From Legionella sp. (GTDB taxonomy: Bacteria > Pseudomonadota > Gammaproteobacteria > Legionellales > Legionellaceae): 64,000 nt of DNA. The stretch is from assembly GCA_002786165.1 (NCBI GenBank), contig PEQK01000005.1, positions 62,001 to 126,000 on the forward strand, read 5' to 3'. The notes beneath the pieces were generated by a model that saw nothing but the letters and a program-made list of their open reading frames with translations, was not told the origin of the DNA and made no database searches. The position numbers and the translations under genes are program-made. Of this stretch, positions 31,341 through 40,036 are shown piece by piece (the first letter of the stretch is position 1; every line of letters starts with the position of its first letter).

Positions 31341-31737
31341 TCAGCAGTCCAGACCGCTGGTCGTCTTTATGTAGTATTGGAATGGTTGAAGCAGAGCGAT
31401 ATATTGATGGTAAAACCACATCTGAGACTCGTTATTTCATCAGTTCATTAACATCAGACGTAAAGGTTTTTGCTAATGCAGTTAGAAAGCATTGGGCGAT
31501 TGAAAACCAGTTGCACTGGGTACTCGATGTTTCTTTCCGAGAAGATGGATCCAGGATACGACGAGATAATACTCCCGATAACTTCGCTGTATTCAGACAC
31601 GCGGCCATTAATGCGTTACGTAACGAGAAAACTTGTAAAAAAGGAATAAAGGCCAAGCGATTCAAAGCAGCATTACAATTCGATTATGCGCAAAAGGTGC
31701 TGAATGGTATTTTTTGAGCACTGATGCGTTTGCCCTG
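31341..31737 (+). pseudogene. ISAs1-family transposase, C-terminal fragment
   Basis: In the frame ending at 31717 the translation from DRWSSLCSIGMVEAER runs through TRYFISSLTSDVKVFANAVR, HWAIENQLHWVLDVSFRED and DNFAVFRHAAINALRNE, the typical ISAs1 C-terminus. The N-terminal two thirds are absent. The segment TGATGCGTTTGCCCTG (31722-31737) just after the stop looks like the terminal repeat of this family. Confidence 0.8.
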
Positions 31738-32013
31738 AGTATAATAAGTCTACCATGATTACCAATAATGGTTTGTGTTATCGCTTTATAAATATCAATG
31801 GATTCTTCTTGATAATACATATTCGCCAATAATCGATCAACGCGCTTAGTGGCAGATCGCTCTTTGCCTGATGTATTGAGACTGCATCCCAATTGAATAA
31901 GACACAGTTATTTTTAGGTAATAATTGCTGTGATAACAGGTATTAATGATTGAATTCGAGTTTATGAATTACATTAGATAATAATTGAGTTAAAATTCTT
32001 GAGACATGCATAG
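31738..32013 (-). pseudogene. IS4-family transposase, N-terminal fragment (second copy type)
   Basis: On the minus strand MHVSRILTQLLSNVIHKLEFN (32006 downward) is followed, after a stop and a frame change, by LIQLGCSLNTSGKERSATK, RVDRLLANMYYQEESIDIY and IIGNHGRLIILRA, an IS4-type N-terminal pattern different in sequence from the one at 31059. The rest was replaced by the ISAs1 fragment. 32014-32197 shows no gene. Confidence 0.65.
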
Positions 32014-32197
32014 TTTGACCTCATCTGTTTGGCTTCTTGAGAAAAACTAATTAGATCATGGCTGGCTGTGCATGTCGATCTTTTTTAAAAAAATCACTTA
32101 TCGTTTTTATAAATAAACTATTTATAAAAGGTGGGGATACCTCAGGCTACCAACCCTCTATAGAAAGTATATTTGAATTTATTGTACCACCGCGGTA

Positions 32198-32258
32198 CAG
32201 TTTGAAATATTAGATAATAGGGCACAAAAAGTTGGTTACGCCCGTGTCAGCAGGGTTT
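32198..32258 (+). pseudogene. Serine recombinase (resolvase) start with res-like site, remnant
   Basis: GCACAAAAAGTTGGTTACGC and the following bases read AQKVGYARVSR, the catalytic N-terminus of Tn3-type resolvases (Ser in YARVS). Directly upstream, CAGTTTGAAATATTAGATAA (32198 on) resembles the first res subsite of Tn3-like elements. The frame continues without similarity and overlaps the 3' end of the opposing ankyrin gene, so only about ten codons survive. Confidence 0.5.
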
Positions 32259-34196
32259 ACAGATCGATCCTGGTGTATTTTCAAAATACCCGCGAAGATG
32301 TCTCTTTATACCTAACTCCATAGGATCACCACTATTATTCTTTGATCCAAAAAATCCAGGTGCAACATTATATGATATAAAAGCATTTTGTAATTGCGGG
32401 CGATTTCGACCTATTTCGATTGCAAGAAAAGCAACAATAACGGAATACTTTCGTGCAAATGCGTCTTGGTATGGTGTCAGACCTGAACGAGTAGGAATGT
32501 ATATATTCGCTCCGGCTTGAACAAGCCTTTCCACCACTGCAATATGATTACCTGCTACAGCGAAGTGTAACGCAGTTGCACCATCATCCGTTTTCCTTTG
32601 GTCAAGTCTTGCGTGTGCCTCAATAAGACAATTGACGATTTCAAGATGGCCTTGATGAGCCGCTATTGCCAAAGGAGTAACTCCAAATGAGTTGGATATA
32701 TTTGGATTAGCCCCCATATTCAGTAATAACTTGACCATGTCCGCATGGTCATTTTGAATAGCGATCATCAGAGGTGTTGAATCATCTCCTCGTCTTATTT
32801 GATTAAGTGTTGGATCGCCTATTTGATTAATAAGACGTATCGATCTCGGTAACGTCATTAATACATTTACAATTTTTATGTCATTTTCCTGGGCAGAGAT
32901 GAAGAGAGCCTCCTTGAGTGCTGCATCATCATATAGATGCATTTCCGTTATTTTTTTAACTAAATCAATGTTCCCTATTCGTGAAGCAACACTAACTAAA
33001 TGAAATGCATTTGCTCTTTGCAACCAATTTGTGGAAGGTTCATACGGCAATAATTTTTGTTGGAATTTTTTTATAATGTTATGTGAATGTTCGTCATCTT
33101 GCGTTAAATACATGATTGTGGACATGTTGATATAAGGGCACGGCTCTTTAACCCCTATGAACCAAAGAGCAAGATAGTCTGCCATAACTTCTAATTCAAG
33201 TATATGATTTGTATCCTTTGGACTCCATTTTTCTGTTTCTGCATTATAAATTACAGTGATTTCAAGAGAATCTTTCTTATAATCCAGCCGAAAACTTTTG
33301 TTTTTTTTATTTACAGGTGTTTCTTTTATTTTGTCTTGAAGTTTTTTTCGGAAAAATTCAATCCATCTCAAATGTACTGGTGAATCAGGCATACTGCTTG
33401 TTATTAATCCCATATAAATTTGTTCAGCAATTTCTTGTCGCGATACACTAAGGAAGTTAGTCATTTGAATATTATTTGAGTCTTCTACTTGCCAAGTGCC
33501 AGCATTTTTTTGATACATAACACCTATTGAGTGTACTTCATTACTCAATTCAAATACAAAAACATTTTGCGGTGTATCTATATCCTGTATCGCAGTTTCA
33601 TAGCGTTCAAGCCATGCTGCTAGTTCAGTTTTTGAATAATTGCCAGCTTCGAGTTCGCAATTTACCAATCCCCCTTTTTGCTTAATTTCATCTGTAGATG
33701 CGATAGCCGATATTTGGTGAATATCTCTAAGACCAATAAAACCTAAAAGATTTTGACCCATCAAACTTTGAAAAAGATAGGTGCTTTTTAAGAAAGCCAC
33801 TAGCGTCATAAAATGATGTTCTTTTGGCGATAGCACGATATACATATTATTTACTTTTGCTTTTTCTTTAATGTCCTGGATGGCGATTCCGAATGATTCT
33901 GTGTCTAGCTCTAAAATCAGCTTTTTTTGCTCATCAAATTGGCTTGTTTGTCCAAGAAGACAGGCTTCTATCCATTTTATGGTGAGGCCATGACAAGCAC
34001 CTTTTAAAATATAACCTGCTGGATGGCAAAGCTCTATAATTTTAGCATTCAAGTTCATTAAGTATCTCGCATTCAAGGTGATTTTGGCTTGATATTTTAG
34101 CATATTTAACAAATAATTGACAGAAACGTTAATGTAATCGAATTGCCTCATACGCCACGTCATTTTGAATGTAGTGAGAAATCTTCCGGGTTTCAC
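32247..34196 (-). CDS. Ankyrin-repeat protein with YopT/C58-like cysteine protease pattern
   Basis: 649 residues, no signal peptide. The N-terminal half has GACHGLTIKWIEACLLG (Cys68), VHSIGVMY (His222) and TWQVEDSNN (Asp239): order, spacing and local sequence fit the Cys-His-Asp triad of YopT-type (C58) or related papain-like effectors, where the Cys block is G-x-C-x-x-L-x-x-x-W. The C-terminal half has ankyrin repeats at about residues 395-590, clearest in DSTPLMIAIQNDHADMVKLLLNMGANPN, GVTPLAIAAHQGHLEIVNCLIEA and GATALHFAVAGNHIAVVERLVQAGAN (split here by the reading of successive repeats). A secreted host-directed protease is the best guess; the protease assignment is inference, the ankyrin part is clear. 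It is the only intact gene inside the 30904-34706 element, and its end lies on a resolvase remnant. Confidence 0.8.
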   Translation of the reverse strand: MKPGRFLTTFKMTWRMRQFDYINVSVNYLLNMLKYQAKITLNARYLMNLNAKIIELCHPAGYILKGACHGLTIKWIEACLLGQTSQFDEQKKLILELDTESFGIAIQDIKEKAKVNNMYIVLSPKEHHFMTLVAFLKSTYLFQSLMGQNLLGFIGLRDIHQISAIASTDEIKQKGGLVNCELEAGNYSKTELAAWLERYETAIQDIDTPQNVFVFELSNEVHSIGVMYQKNAGTWQVEDSNNIQMTNFLSVSRQEIAEQIYMGLITSSMPDSPVHLRWIEFFRKKLQDKIKETPVNKKNKSFRLDYKKDSLEITVIYNAETEKWSPKDTNHILELEVMADYLALWFIGVKEPCPYINMSTIMYLTQDDEHSHNIIKKFQQKLLPYEPSTNWLQRANAFHLVSVASRIGNIDLVKKITEMHLYDDAALKEALFISAQENDIKIVNVLMTLPRSIRLINQIGDPTLNQIRRGDDSTPLMIAIQNDHADMVKLLLNMGANPNISNSFGVTPLAIAAHQGHLEIVNCLIEAHARLDQRKTDDGATALHFAVAGNHIAVVERLVQAGANIYIPTRSGLTPYQDAFARKYSVIVAFLAIEIGRNRPQLQNAFISYNVAPGFFGSKNNSGDPMELGIKRHLRGYFENTPGSICKPC

Positions 34197-34238
34197 ACTG
34201 ACTCACATCATTAGCATAAAAATATTTTTAAAATTTTG

Positions 34239-34535
34239 CTAAATTCTATTGAGAGCCATTTGTTGATGTGATCGAACGATACTGCCATCAATGAACTGCT
34301 ATTCAAGAGCTAGATCGTGTACAAGAGCTTTGAAAATACTCATTAACTTGGCTTTTGATGACCAGCGATTAAATTGAATTCCAGCATCAAAATTCTGTTG
34401 GCAGGTCTCAACTGGCATACGGTATAACATCGCCTCAACGATTAAACGTAGAGTAGGCTTGTCATAAATCCTATGTTGTACCATGATCCATCTTAGCTTC
34501 TACCAAAGCTCATCACTGAGCATAAGTCTCGCCAT
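34239..34535 (-). pseudogene. IS5-family transposase, N-terminal fragment with two amber stops
   Basis: From ATG 34535 the minus strand reads MARLMLSDELW, TAG (34502-34500), KLRWIMVQHRIYDKPTLRL, IVEAMLYRMPVETCQQNF, ... FKALVHDLALE, TAG (34301-34299), QFIDGSIVRSHQQMALNR. This is the IS5/IS427 N-terminus with the first catalytic Asp in FIDGS. Two in-frame TAG codons, at least one of them at a normally Trp position, show decay. Similarity stops near 34239; the C-terminal DE part is missing. The remaining gap to 34196 carries the ankyrin gene's upstream region. Confidence 0.75.
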
Positions 34536-34655
34536 TGCAAACTCGTTTTATACTTGGTGTCAGAACCGTTATACTATGAGTTTGCTCTTATTAATCAATG
34601 GATTAATGCTTTTAATTGAGCTTTGTTTTTAACTTGAGCATCTCCTGAATACCTC

Positions 34656-34706
34656 GGACAAGCCGAGGCACGTAGGCAGAGAGGGGGAGCAATTGTCAAC
34701 ACGCCC
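34656..34706 (-). repeat. Right 51-bp inverted repeat
   Basis: Reverse complement begins GGGCGTGTTGACAATTGCTC; 46 of 51 bases match 30904-30954. Followed by TA at 34707-34708. Its inner edge forms the hairpin CCTCGG-ACAAG-CCGAGG (34652-34668), a member of the CTTGT-loop family. The region 34536-34655 has no gene. Confidence 0.85.
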
Positions 34707-34753
34707 TATTATCTCGCAAGACATTTACGTTAAGTGATAATGGTATTGATTGC

Positions 34754-37729
34754 TCATGACCAAGACATGTATTTTTCAGTAGCGCTATCAATTTGAGACT
34801 CCGATCTAAGATCGGGCTCCGAGTATGCTCTTCTAAGCAATTTATTCTGATATAAGCCCAGGTTAGGGGTACTTCCAAGGCTAGGACTTGGTTTGGTATC
34901 TCTTACCCAAGAGTGCGCTTCTTGGTATGATTCGGTCGTCTGTGTCTGTACAGGTTGTGTTGGCTCTATGGTAAGTTTTCTTTCCAAATGCAGTAATTTT
35001 TGATGTAAGTCAACCAAATAGTTATGGTAAAAACTGTTTAACCAAAAATATTCTTTGAACGTTTTATTGGCAATTGCTTCATTGACAGTTGTTATCAAAC
35101 TACGACATTCTTGAAGGCTGCGAATATCATGTTGATTTAAAAAATTCTTTATCGTTTTATAATGATCTAATTGAGCTATGCTGCGCTCGAGATGATAGCC
35201 CAAAAACCAGCTAACCCATGCCCACCAACCTGTGTAGTTATGACAGTTATTGTGGTGTGCCATTAAAATAGGCCGTATATTTTTTGTCAGCATTTCAATG
35301 GCTTGAGCTTCATTGCTCACTGTTTCTTTGAGTGTTTCTAATTGAACAAATTTTTTATATCTACAATTAGGATCTAAAATATTCTGGTGTTGTTTACAAT
35401 ACGCTATATATAATTGAGATATAAAATAACCTATATTTTGAGTGCGGCTATGCTGTATTTTAGGGTTAAACCGCGAAAGAAAAGACTCATCCAGCTCATC
35501 AATGTCGATAGGGCTCATGAAGGTTGCTGCAATAGATTGTTGCTGAAAAGGCGTATGCATTATAGTAACAATCTGTTGTTGTGCGTGAGAGGGTAACCAA
35601 CAAGGGATTGCAACAAATTGTTCAATAGCGCCAATATCAAAAATATGCAACGCTAATGAGGGCAATTCATGGAATAGTGAGGATATGTAACTTTTTTTAG
35701 TCACGTTATGTCTCTTAAGGATTTCCAAATAAAGTTCTAAAAAAGAATGCAATAATTTTTCTTGATGATTGTAATTGGTGTTCTGATGTTTCGAGTTTCT
35801 TATTTGGATATCATGCACCATTGTTTCGTGCAAATTTTCTATACTAATAGGGTGCGAAGGTGGGTTCAATTCAATATCTAAAAAACGAATTATATTATCA
35901 AAATCAAAGCGATTTTGAGACCACGCAATTGTACACAACAATTGAAAATAGAGATGATCGGCCCACGATGATTCATCTTTGTATTCTATGGTAGGAGGAC
36001 GAAAAAATATAGAATAGCTTGTATATGGCTCTGTGTCATGAGGCTCTAATTGTGTTGCGCGGTATACTGCCAATAAAGTACACAACGTTTTAGTTTGTGC
36101 TAAAGTTAAAGGGACATTTTTAGCAAAATCGGTGATATTTTGAAGTGTTGTGACCACCTGTTGGTTTTTTTCAGATTGTAAAAAACGTGGCATATCGAGT
36201 AATCCACTCTCTAGTAATCCTTTCCATAAGGTTATAACCCATGTCTCAGGTAATGGTTCGCTATGTTCGATCGCTTGTCGCAAAGCAAATAAAGGGGCAT
36301 AAATTTTAGTGATACTCGGATGGACGTTGGCGCGCAATAACTGATTTTGATCTACTAACTCTTCTTCATTGGAGAAAATATGCAACCATATATCATGGAG
36401 TAAGGCAGGGAAGTGGTCCTGATAGTGTTGAATAATAGCTGTTGTTTTTTTCGGATGTTTTTGCCACATGGCATAAATGAAGGTGGCTGATGGAGGTAAT
36501 ACCCTCATTGAAAAGGCTAAGTCTATCGCTTCTATTTGTCGTTGCGGGTCGTGTTTTAAAAGTGCGATGAGATAGCTTGGATGGTCCCATTGCATTTTTT
36601 TGATTTTTGTTGAATTTGGTTGGCAATCCCATGCTTTTAAACCAGTAAGATAATCATAAGAATGCATGAATAATTGTGGATTGCGATAGACCAATTCTAT
36701 AAGTTGAAACGAGAGAAAGCCTACTTCGGCATTATGAGGTTGTTCTTTGATATACATCAGCAATTGTTCAACAATCCAAGGAGATGTGACCGACCCTCTT
36801 AAATAATAAGTCATATTTTTTAGCGCATTCTTAGTATCGGTATCTAAGATACACTGCAATTGTTGGCGCTCCGCCTTTAAAAATTGCTTATAGGTCACTT
36901 TGGTAGATAGACCCATTAAGTTGCTCAGCATTTCTTCAAGTGATTTTTTATTTATAAAAGTATGAAATTTTAAAAAAGAGTCGATATGGTGATCCACTTT
37001 GGCATCATCGATACTTAAATTTAATAATTCACGACGGAAAAAAACAGAAAGCCAAGGAAATATTTCCTGATTTAAATCACCTAATTGCGTTAGTTTTTCT
37101 TCAATATTGACACGATTTTCTTCCAAATGATCGCTAAGAATGATGTCATTGAAATAGTCGGCTATATAACTCAGGCTGTTATCAATTTTAAAAATGAGAT
37201 CTACATCAGCAGTGGGTGTGTGCAACTGCACTTTATATATTGCTAATACATGTAATAAAGCGTCAAAAAAATAAGATGTTTGTGACTCATTCGAATTTAC
37301 TATCACTTTTGCATCAGATAATAATTGAAGCTTGTGCCATTCTTCATTCGTATTGGATGCGTTTTTAAGTTTAGTTGTCGCTTCCGTTTCGCGAGTCAGT
37401 TGAAGCTCATCAAAAATCGTCACTGTAGCACCCACAATGAGTTGTTGCCGACGTTGAGTCATTTGAGCATACAAGCCAGATTTGTCTAAAGAGTCACGTA
37501 GGGAATAGTATCTATTCATATCCACTGAGGTCCAGGGTTTGACATCTGGTTCGTCAACACTACCTATAAGATCTTGATAAATTTGCGCTTCTTGTTCAGT
37601 GATAAATGACTGTAACACATGAGGTGGCCAAGTTTTCCAAAGGTCGCACAATTGTGTTTTTGTGCTATCGTAAGCATAGTAATGTTGCAATAAATCTATG
37701 GCGATAGCTGTATCAAATTGATTTTCCAT
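34754..37729 (-). CDS. Unknown 991-residue protein, effector-like
   Basis: Start MENQFDTAIAIDLLQHYYAYD. The protein is mostly helical with many Leu, Gln and His, no signal peptide and no clear enzyme motif. A Trp-rich hydrophobic patch (GWWAWVSWFLGYHLE) lies near residue 845, followed by a helical segment and a Pro/Ser/Thr/Gln-rich C-terminal tail of about 80 residues (QPVQTQTTESYQEAHSW ... SPSLGSTPNLG ... RAYSEPDLRSES). Disordered polar tails of this kind often carry type IV secretion signals, which is inference. It lies just outside the right end of the 30904-34706 element; I see no frameshift. Confidence 0.7.
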   Translation of the reverse strand: MENQFDTAIAIDLLQHYYAYDSTKTQLCDLWKTWPPHVLQSFITEQEAQIYQDLIGSVDEPDVKPWTSVDMNRYYSLRDSLDKSGLYAQMTQRRQQLIVGATVTIFDELQLTRETEATTKLKNASNTNEEWHKLQLLSDAKVIVNSNESQTSYFFDALLHVLAIYKVQLHTPTADVDLIFKIDNSLSYIADYFNDIILSDHLEENRVNIEEKLTQLGDLNQEIFPWLSVFFRRELLNLSIDDAKVDHHIDSFLKFHTFINKKSLEEMLSNLMGLSTKVTYKQFLKAERQQLQCILDTDTKNALKNMTYYLRGSVTSPWIVEQLLMYIKEQPHNAEVGFLSFQLIELVYRNPQLFMHSYDYLTGLKAWDCQPNSTKIKKMQWDHPSYLIALLKHDPQRQIEAIDLAFSMRVLPPSATFIYAMWQKHPKKTTAIIQHYQDHFPALLHDIWLHIFSNEEELVDQNQLLRANVHPSITKIYAPLFALRQAIEHSEPLPETWVITLWKGLLESGLLDMPRFLQSEKNQQVVTTLQNITDFAKNVPLTLAQTKTLCTLLAVYRATQLEPHDTEPYTSYSIFFRPPTIEYKDESSWADHLYFQLLCTIAWSQNRFDFDNIIRFLDIELNPPSHPISIENLHETMVHDIQIRNSKHQNTNYNHQEKLLHSFLELYLEILKRHNVTKKSYISSLFHELPSLALHIFDIGAIEQFVAIPCWLPSHAQQQIVTIMHTPFQQQSIAATFMSPIDIDELDESFLSRFNPKIQHSRTQNIGYFISQLYIAYCKQHQNILDPNCRYKKFVQLETLKETVSNEAQAIEMLTKNIRPILMAHHNNCHNYTGWWAWVSWFLGYHLERSIAQLDHYKTIKNFLNQHDIRSLQECRSLITTVNEAIANKTFKEYFWLNSFYHNYLVDLHQKLLHLERKLTIEPTQPVQTQTTESYQEAHSWVRDTKPSPSLGSTPNLGLYQNKLLRRAYSEPDLRSESQIDSATEKYMSWS

Positions 37730-37882
37730 ATTTAAACCTTTGGAGTAAAAGCTGTAGAGTGTATCATGTGATATAAATTTAACAAAAAGATTTATATTGA
37801 GACATAATCATTGTCACGGTTTTATGCGACCATCCCTTAATTACACCTTGCTTCATCACGGCTACAATGGCCTGTATAGTAG

Positions 37883-37909
37883 CCTTGATGCAACGAAGTG
37901 TAATCAAGG
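37883..37909. repeat. CCTTGAT hairpin repeat
   Basis: AGCCTTGATGCAACGAAGTG and TAATCAAGGG form a hairpin with arms CCTTGAT (37883-37889) and ATCAAGG (37903-37909). It shares AGCCTTGATGCA and AGTGTAATC with 26490-26514. The rest of the 300-bp gap 37730-38033 between two divergent genes holds only AT-rich sequence and presumably both promoters. Confidence 0.55.
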
Positions 37910-38033
37910 GGGTTGATGATCCTTATATGACGCTTTACTACGCTACAAAATGATCAAATAAAAATTCATTGCAATTCACAATAAATACAGATATTACTAT
38001 AAGTAATGGATGTCTATTTTTAGGGAGAAATAT

Positions 38034-38462
38034 ATGTTGCGGCAAGAGTATTATTCTTTCTTATTATCACAAATTTTTGGTTCTTTCGCTTTTATCGTTG
38101 CAGTGATTTTCTTGGCTCGTATGTATCACTATCGAAAGCTTGTGTTACAAATGCAAGCCGATGATCCCATCATTCCGGTTTGTGGCTTAATCAGTTTGCT
38201 CATTGGTATATTTCTAGTTGTGACGCACAATGTGTGGGAATTAAAGCGTTTGGTGGTGGTTACGGTCATGTGTTGGATGGTGCTCATCAATGCAGTGCTT
38301 TGGCTCGCTTTACCTGAAAAAATGTTGGCCATGACCAAAAAGATTTTTTCTGACAATGGTTACCATTGGTTGATTGTGTGTTTATTAGTCTCTGGCCTTG
38401 TATTTCTTGCTCGAAGTATCCAATTATTTATTGTGTATCGTTCTGCTTTGGGTATGCATTAA
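38034..38462 (+). CDS. Small four-helix membrane protein of unknown function
   Basis: 142 residues. The start at 38034 has AGGGAGA five bases upstream; an ATG at 38010 is also in frame. Hydrophobic helices at about residues 10-28, 48-65, 73-92 and 110-130 with short loops. No family recognised. Its 3' end overlaps the convergent maiA by 35 bp. Confidence 0.7.
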   Translation: MLRQEYYSFLLSQIFGSFAFIVAVIFLARMYHYRKLVLQMQADDPIIPVCGLISLLIGIFLVVTHNVWELKRLVVVTVMCWMVLINAVLWLALPEKMLAMTKKIFSDNGYHWLIVCLLVSGLVFLARSIQLFIVYRSALGMH

Positions 38463-39063
38463 TAAAAGCAGGTAGCGTATTACAATGAGTGCTGATGGCT
38501 TGGATCAACGGGTATTTTTCGAGAGGAAACTCAAAACGCTTAGCGTTGTATACCTGGGGAACCAAGCAAATATCAGCCAAAGTCACGTGATCAGCATAGC
38601 AAAATAACTGTTTTCTTTGATAGGCAGCCAATTGTTGTTCAATCGCACCAAACCCTTCTTCTAACCACTGATGATACCACTGTAACACTTGGCCTTCATC
38701 GGCATCCCAATCGTGACGTAACGTGTTTAAGACTCGTAAGTTATTTAAAGGGTGCATATCACAGGCTACAATAAGTCCCAAAGCTCGGACTTTTGCCCGT
38801 TCAAATAAAGAATCTGGCAGTAGGGGAGGCGTAGGGTAGCATTCATTTAAATACTCGATAATGGCCAAAGATTGCGTTAAAGACTGATTCTGATCGACCA
38901 AAGTAGGTACCAATCTTTGTGGATTACGCGCTTGATAAGACGGCGTATGTTGTGCATCTTGTGTTAGATCAATGCTAACTATATCATAGTCTAATTGCTT
39001 TATTTCAAGTGCAATTCGAACTCGATATGAACAGGAAGAGCGATAATAATCATAAAGCTGCAT
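38428..39063 (-). CDS. maiA: Maleylacetoacetate isomerase
   Basis: Zeta-class glutathione transferase that isomerises maleylacetoacetate to fumarylacetoacetate. The N-terminal active-site motif YRSSCSYRVRIALE (Ser and Cys of SSCS), the thioredoxin-fold segment NPQRLVPTLVD, QSLAIIEYLNECYP, and the C-terminal helical domain with DHVTLADICLVPQVYNAKRF. 211 residues, normal. It overlaps fahA by 14 bp in an operon running from 42810 down. Confidence 0.94.
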   Translation of the reverse strand: MQLYDYYRSSCSYRVRIALEIKQLDYDIVSIDLTQDAQHTPSYQARNPQRLVPTLVDQNQSLTQSLAIIEYLNECYPTPPLLPDSLFERAKVRALGLIVACDMHPLNNLRVLNTLRHDWDADEGQVLQWYHQWLEEGFGAIEQQLAAYQRKQLFCYADHVTLADICLVPQVYNAKRFEFPLEKYPLIQAISTHCNTLPAFINAYPKQNDTQ

Positions 39064-40036
39064 AATGTATCACTTTTTGCTGGATAGACCCGAAAATATT
39101 TTCTTGTTCTTTGGAGCGCATTTCAATGCGAATGGTGTCGCCAAAACGCATAAAAGGCGTAGATGCTTGGCCCGCTTCCAAAATTTCTAACATACGCCTT
39201 TCAGCGATACAAGATGATCCCACACTGCGATCACAGTTAGACACCGTGCCGGAACCAATGATGGTGCCTGCACCTAACGGTCGGGTTTTGGCAGCATGTG
39301 CTATCAGCTGTGTAAAAGAAAAAGTCATATCAATCCCGGCATTAGGATGACCAAATAAAACATTATTATAATAGCTCAACAAAGGCAGATGCACTCTTTG
39401 ACCATCCCAGGCCTCTTCAAGTTCATCAGGTGTCACTGCTACTGGAGAAAAACTACTGGATGGTTTGGATTGAAAAAATCCAAATCCTTTTGCCAACTCA
39501 TTAGGAATCAAATTTCTAAGAGAAACATCATTCACCAACATCACTAATTTGATGTGGGAAGATGCATCTTCGCTTTGTGTCGCCATTGGGACATCATCGG
39601 TGATGATGGCAATTTCAGATTCAAAATCAATACCAAACGCTTCATCAGACATCACAATGGGATCGGTAGGGCCTAAAAAGGTATCAGACCCTCCTTGATA
39701 CATCAAAGGATCAGTCCAAAACTCTTTTGGCATCTCTGCTTTGCGTGCTTTGCGTACCAATTCGACATGATTGACATAGGCACTGCCATCTGCCCATTGA
39801 TAGGCTCTAGGAAGAGGTGAGGCGCATTGTTGTGGATTAAGTTCAAACGTATTTTGGATTTGATTGGAATTGAGCTTCTCATAAATGGCGTGCAAAAGAG
39901 GTGCTGTGGTCTGCCAATCATCCAGAGCATATTGGAGCGTAGGGGCAATCTCAGGGACCAAACAAGCGCGAGTGAGATTGCGATTGACCACACAAAGTTT
40001 GCCATCACGCGGACCTTTTAAGCTCGCAAGTTTCAT
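39050..40036 (-). CDS. fahA: Fumarylacetoacetase (FAH-family hydrolase)
   Basis: Last step of tyrosine breakdown, giving fumarate and acetoacetate. FAH-fold motifs: the metal ligand region DFESEIAIITDDVP, LVNDVSLRNLIPNELAKGFGFFQSKPSSSFSPV, GTIIGSGTVSN. At 328 residues it is of the short bacterial type, shorter than the mammalian enzyme (about 420). It overlaps maiA by 14 bp and hppD by 4 bp. Context makes fumarylacetoacetate the likely substrate. Confidence 0.92.
   Translation of the reverse strand: MKLASLKGPRDGKLCVVNRNLTRACLVPEIAPTLQYALDDWQTTAPLLHAIYEKLNSNQIQNTFELNPQQCASPLPRAYQWADGSAYVNHVELVRKARKAEMPKEFWTDPLMYQGGSDTFLGPTDPIVMSDEAFGIDFESEIAIITDDVPMATQSEDASSHIKLVMLVNDVSLRNLIPNELAKGFGFFQSKPSSSFSPVAVTPDELEEAWDGQRVHLPLLSYYNNVLFGHPNAGIDMTFSFTQLIAHAAKTRPLGAGTIIGSGTVSNCDRSVGSSCIAERRMLEILEAGQASTPFMRFGDTIRIEMRSKEQENIFGSIQQKVIHYAAL

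Larger units (their letters stand above)
30904..34706. mobile_element. Decayed composite element bounded by 51-bp inverted repeats
   Basis: The segment is framed by inverted 51-bp repeats (30904-30954 and 34656-34706), each with TA immediately outside. Inside, left to right: an IS10-like transposase N-terminus, an ISAs1 C-terminus, an IS4-type N-terminus (minus), a serine-recombinase start, an intact ankyrin gene (minus) and an IS5-type N-terminus (minus). The IS5-type fragment starts about 120 bp inside the right repeat, so the repeats most likely belong to that element; its other half is missing and the ankyrin gene occupies the place. Whether it ever moved as one unit is inferred. Confidence 0.6.

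Noticed and set aside
31059-31451. Single functional 130-residue protein at the IS10-like fragment
   Set aside because: Only its first part is transposase-like; the end is out-of-frame ISAs1 sequence, so it is a chimeric remnant.
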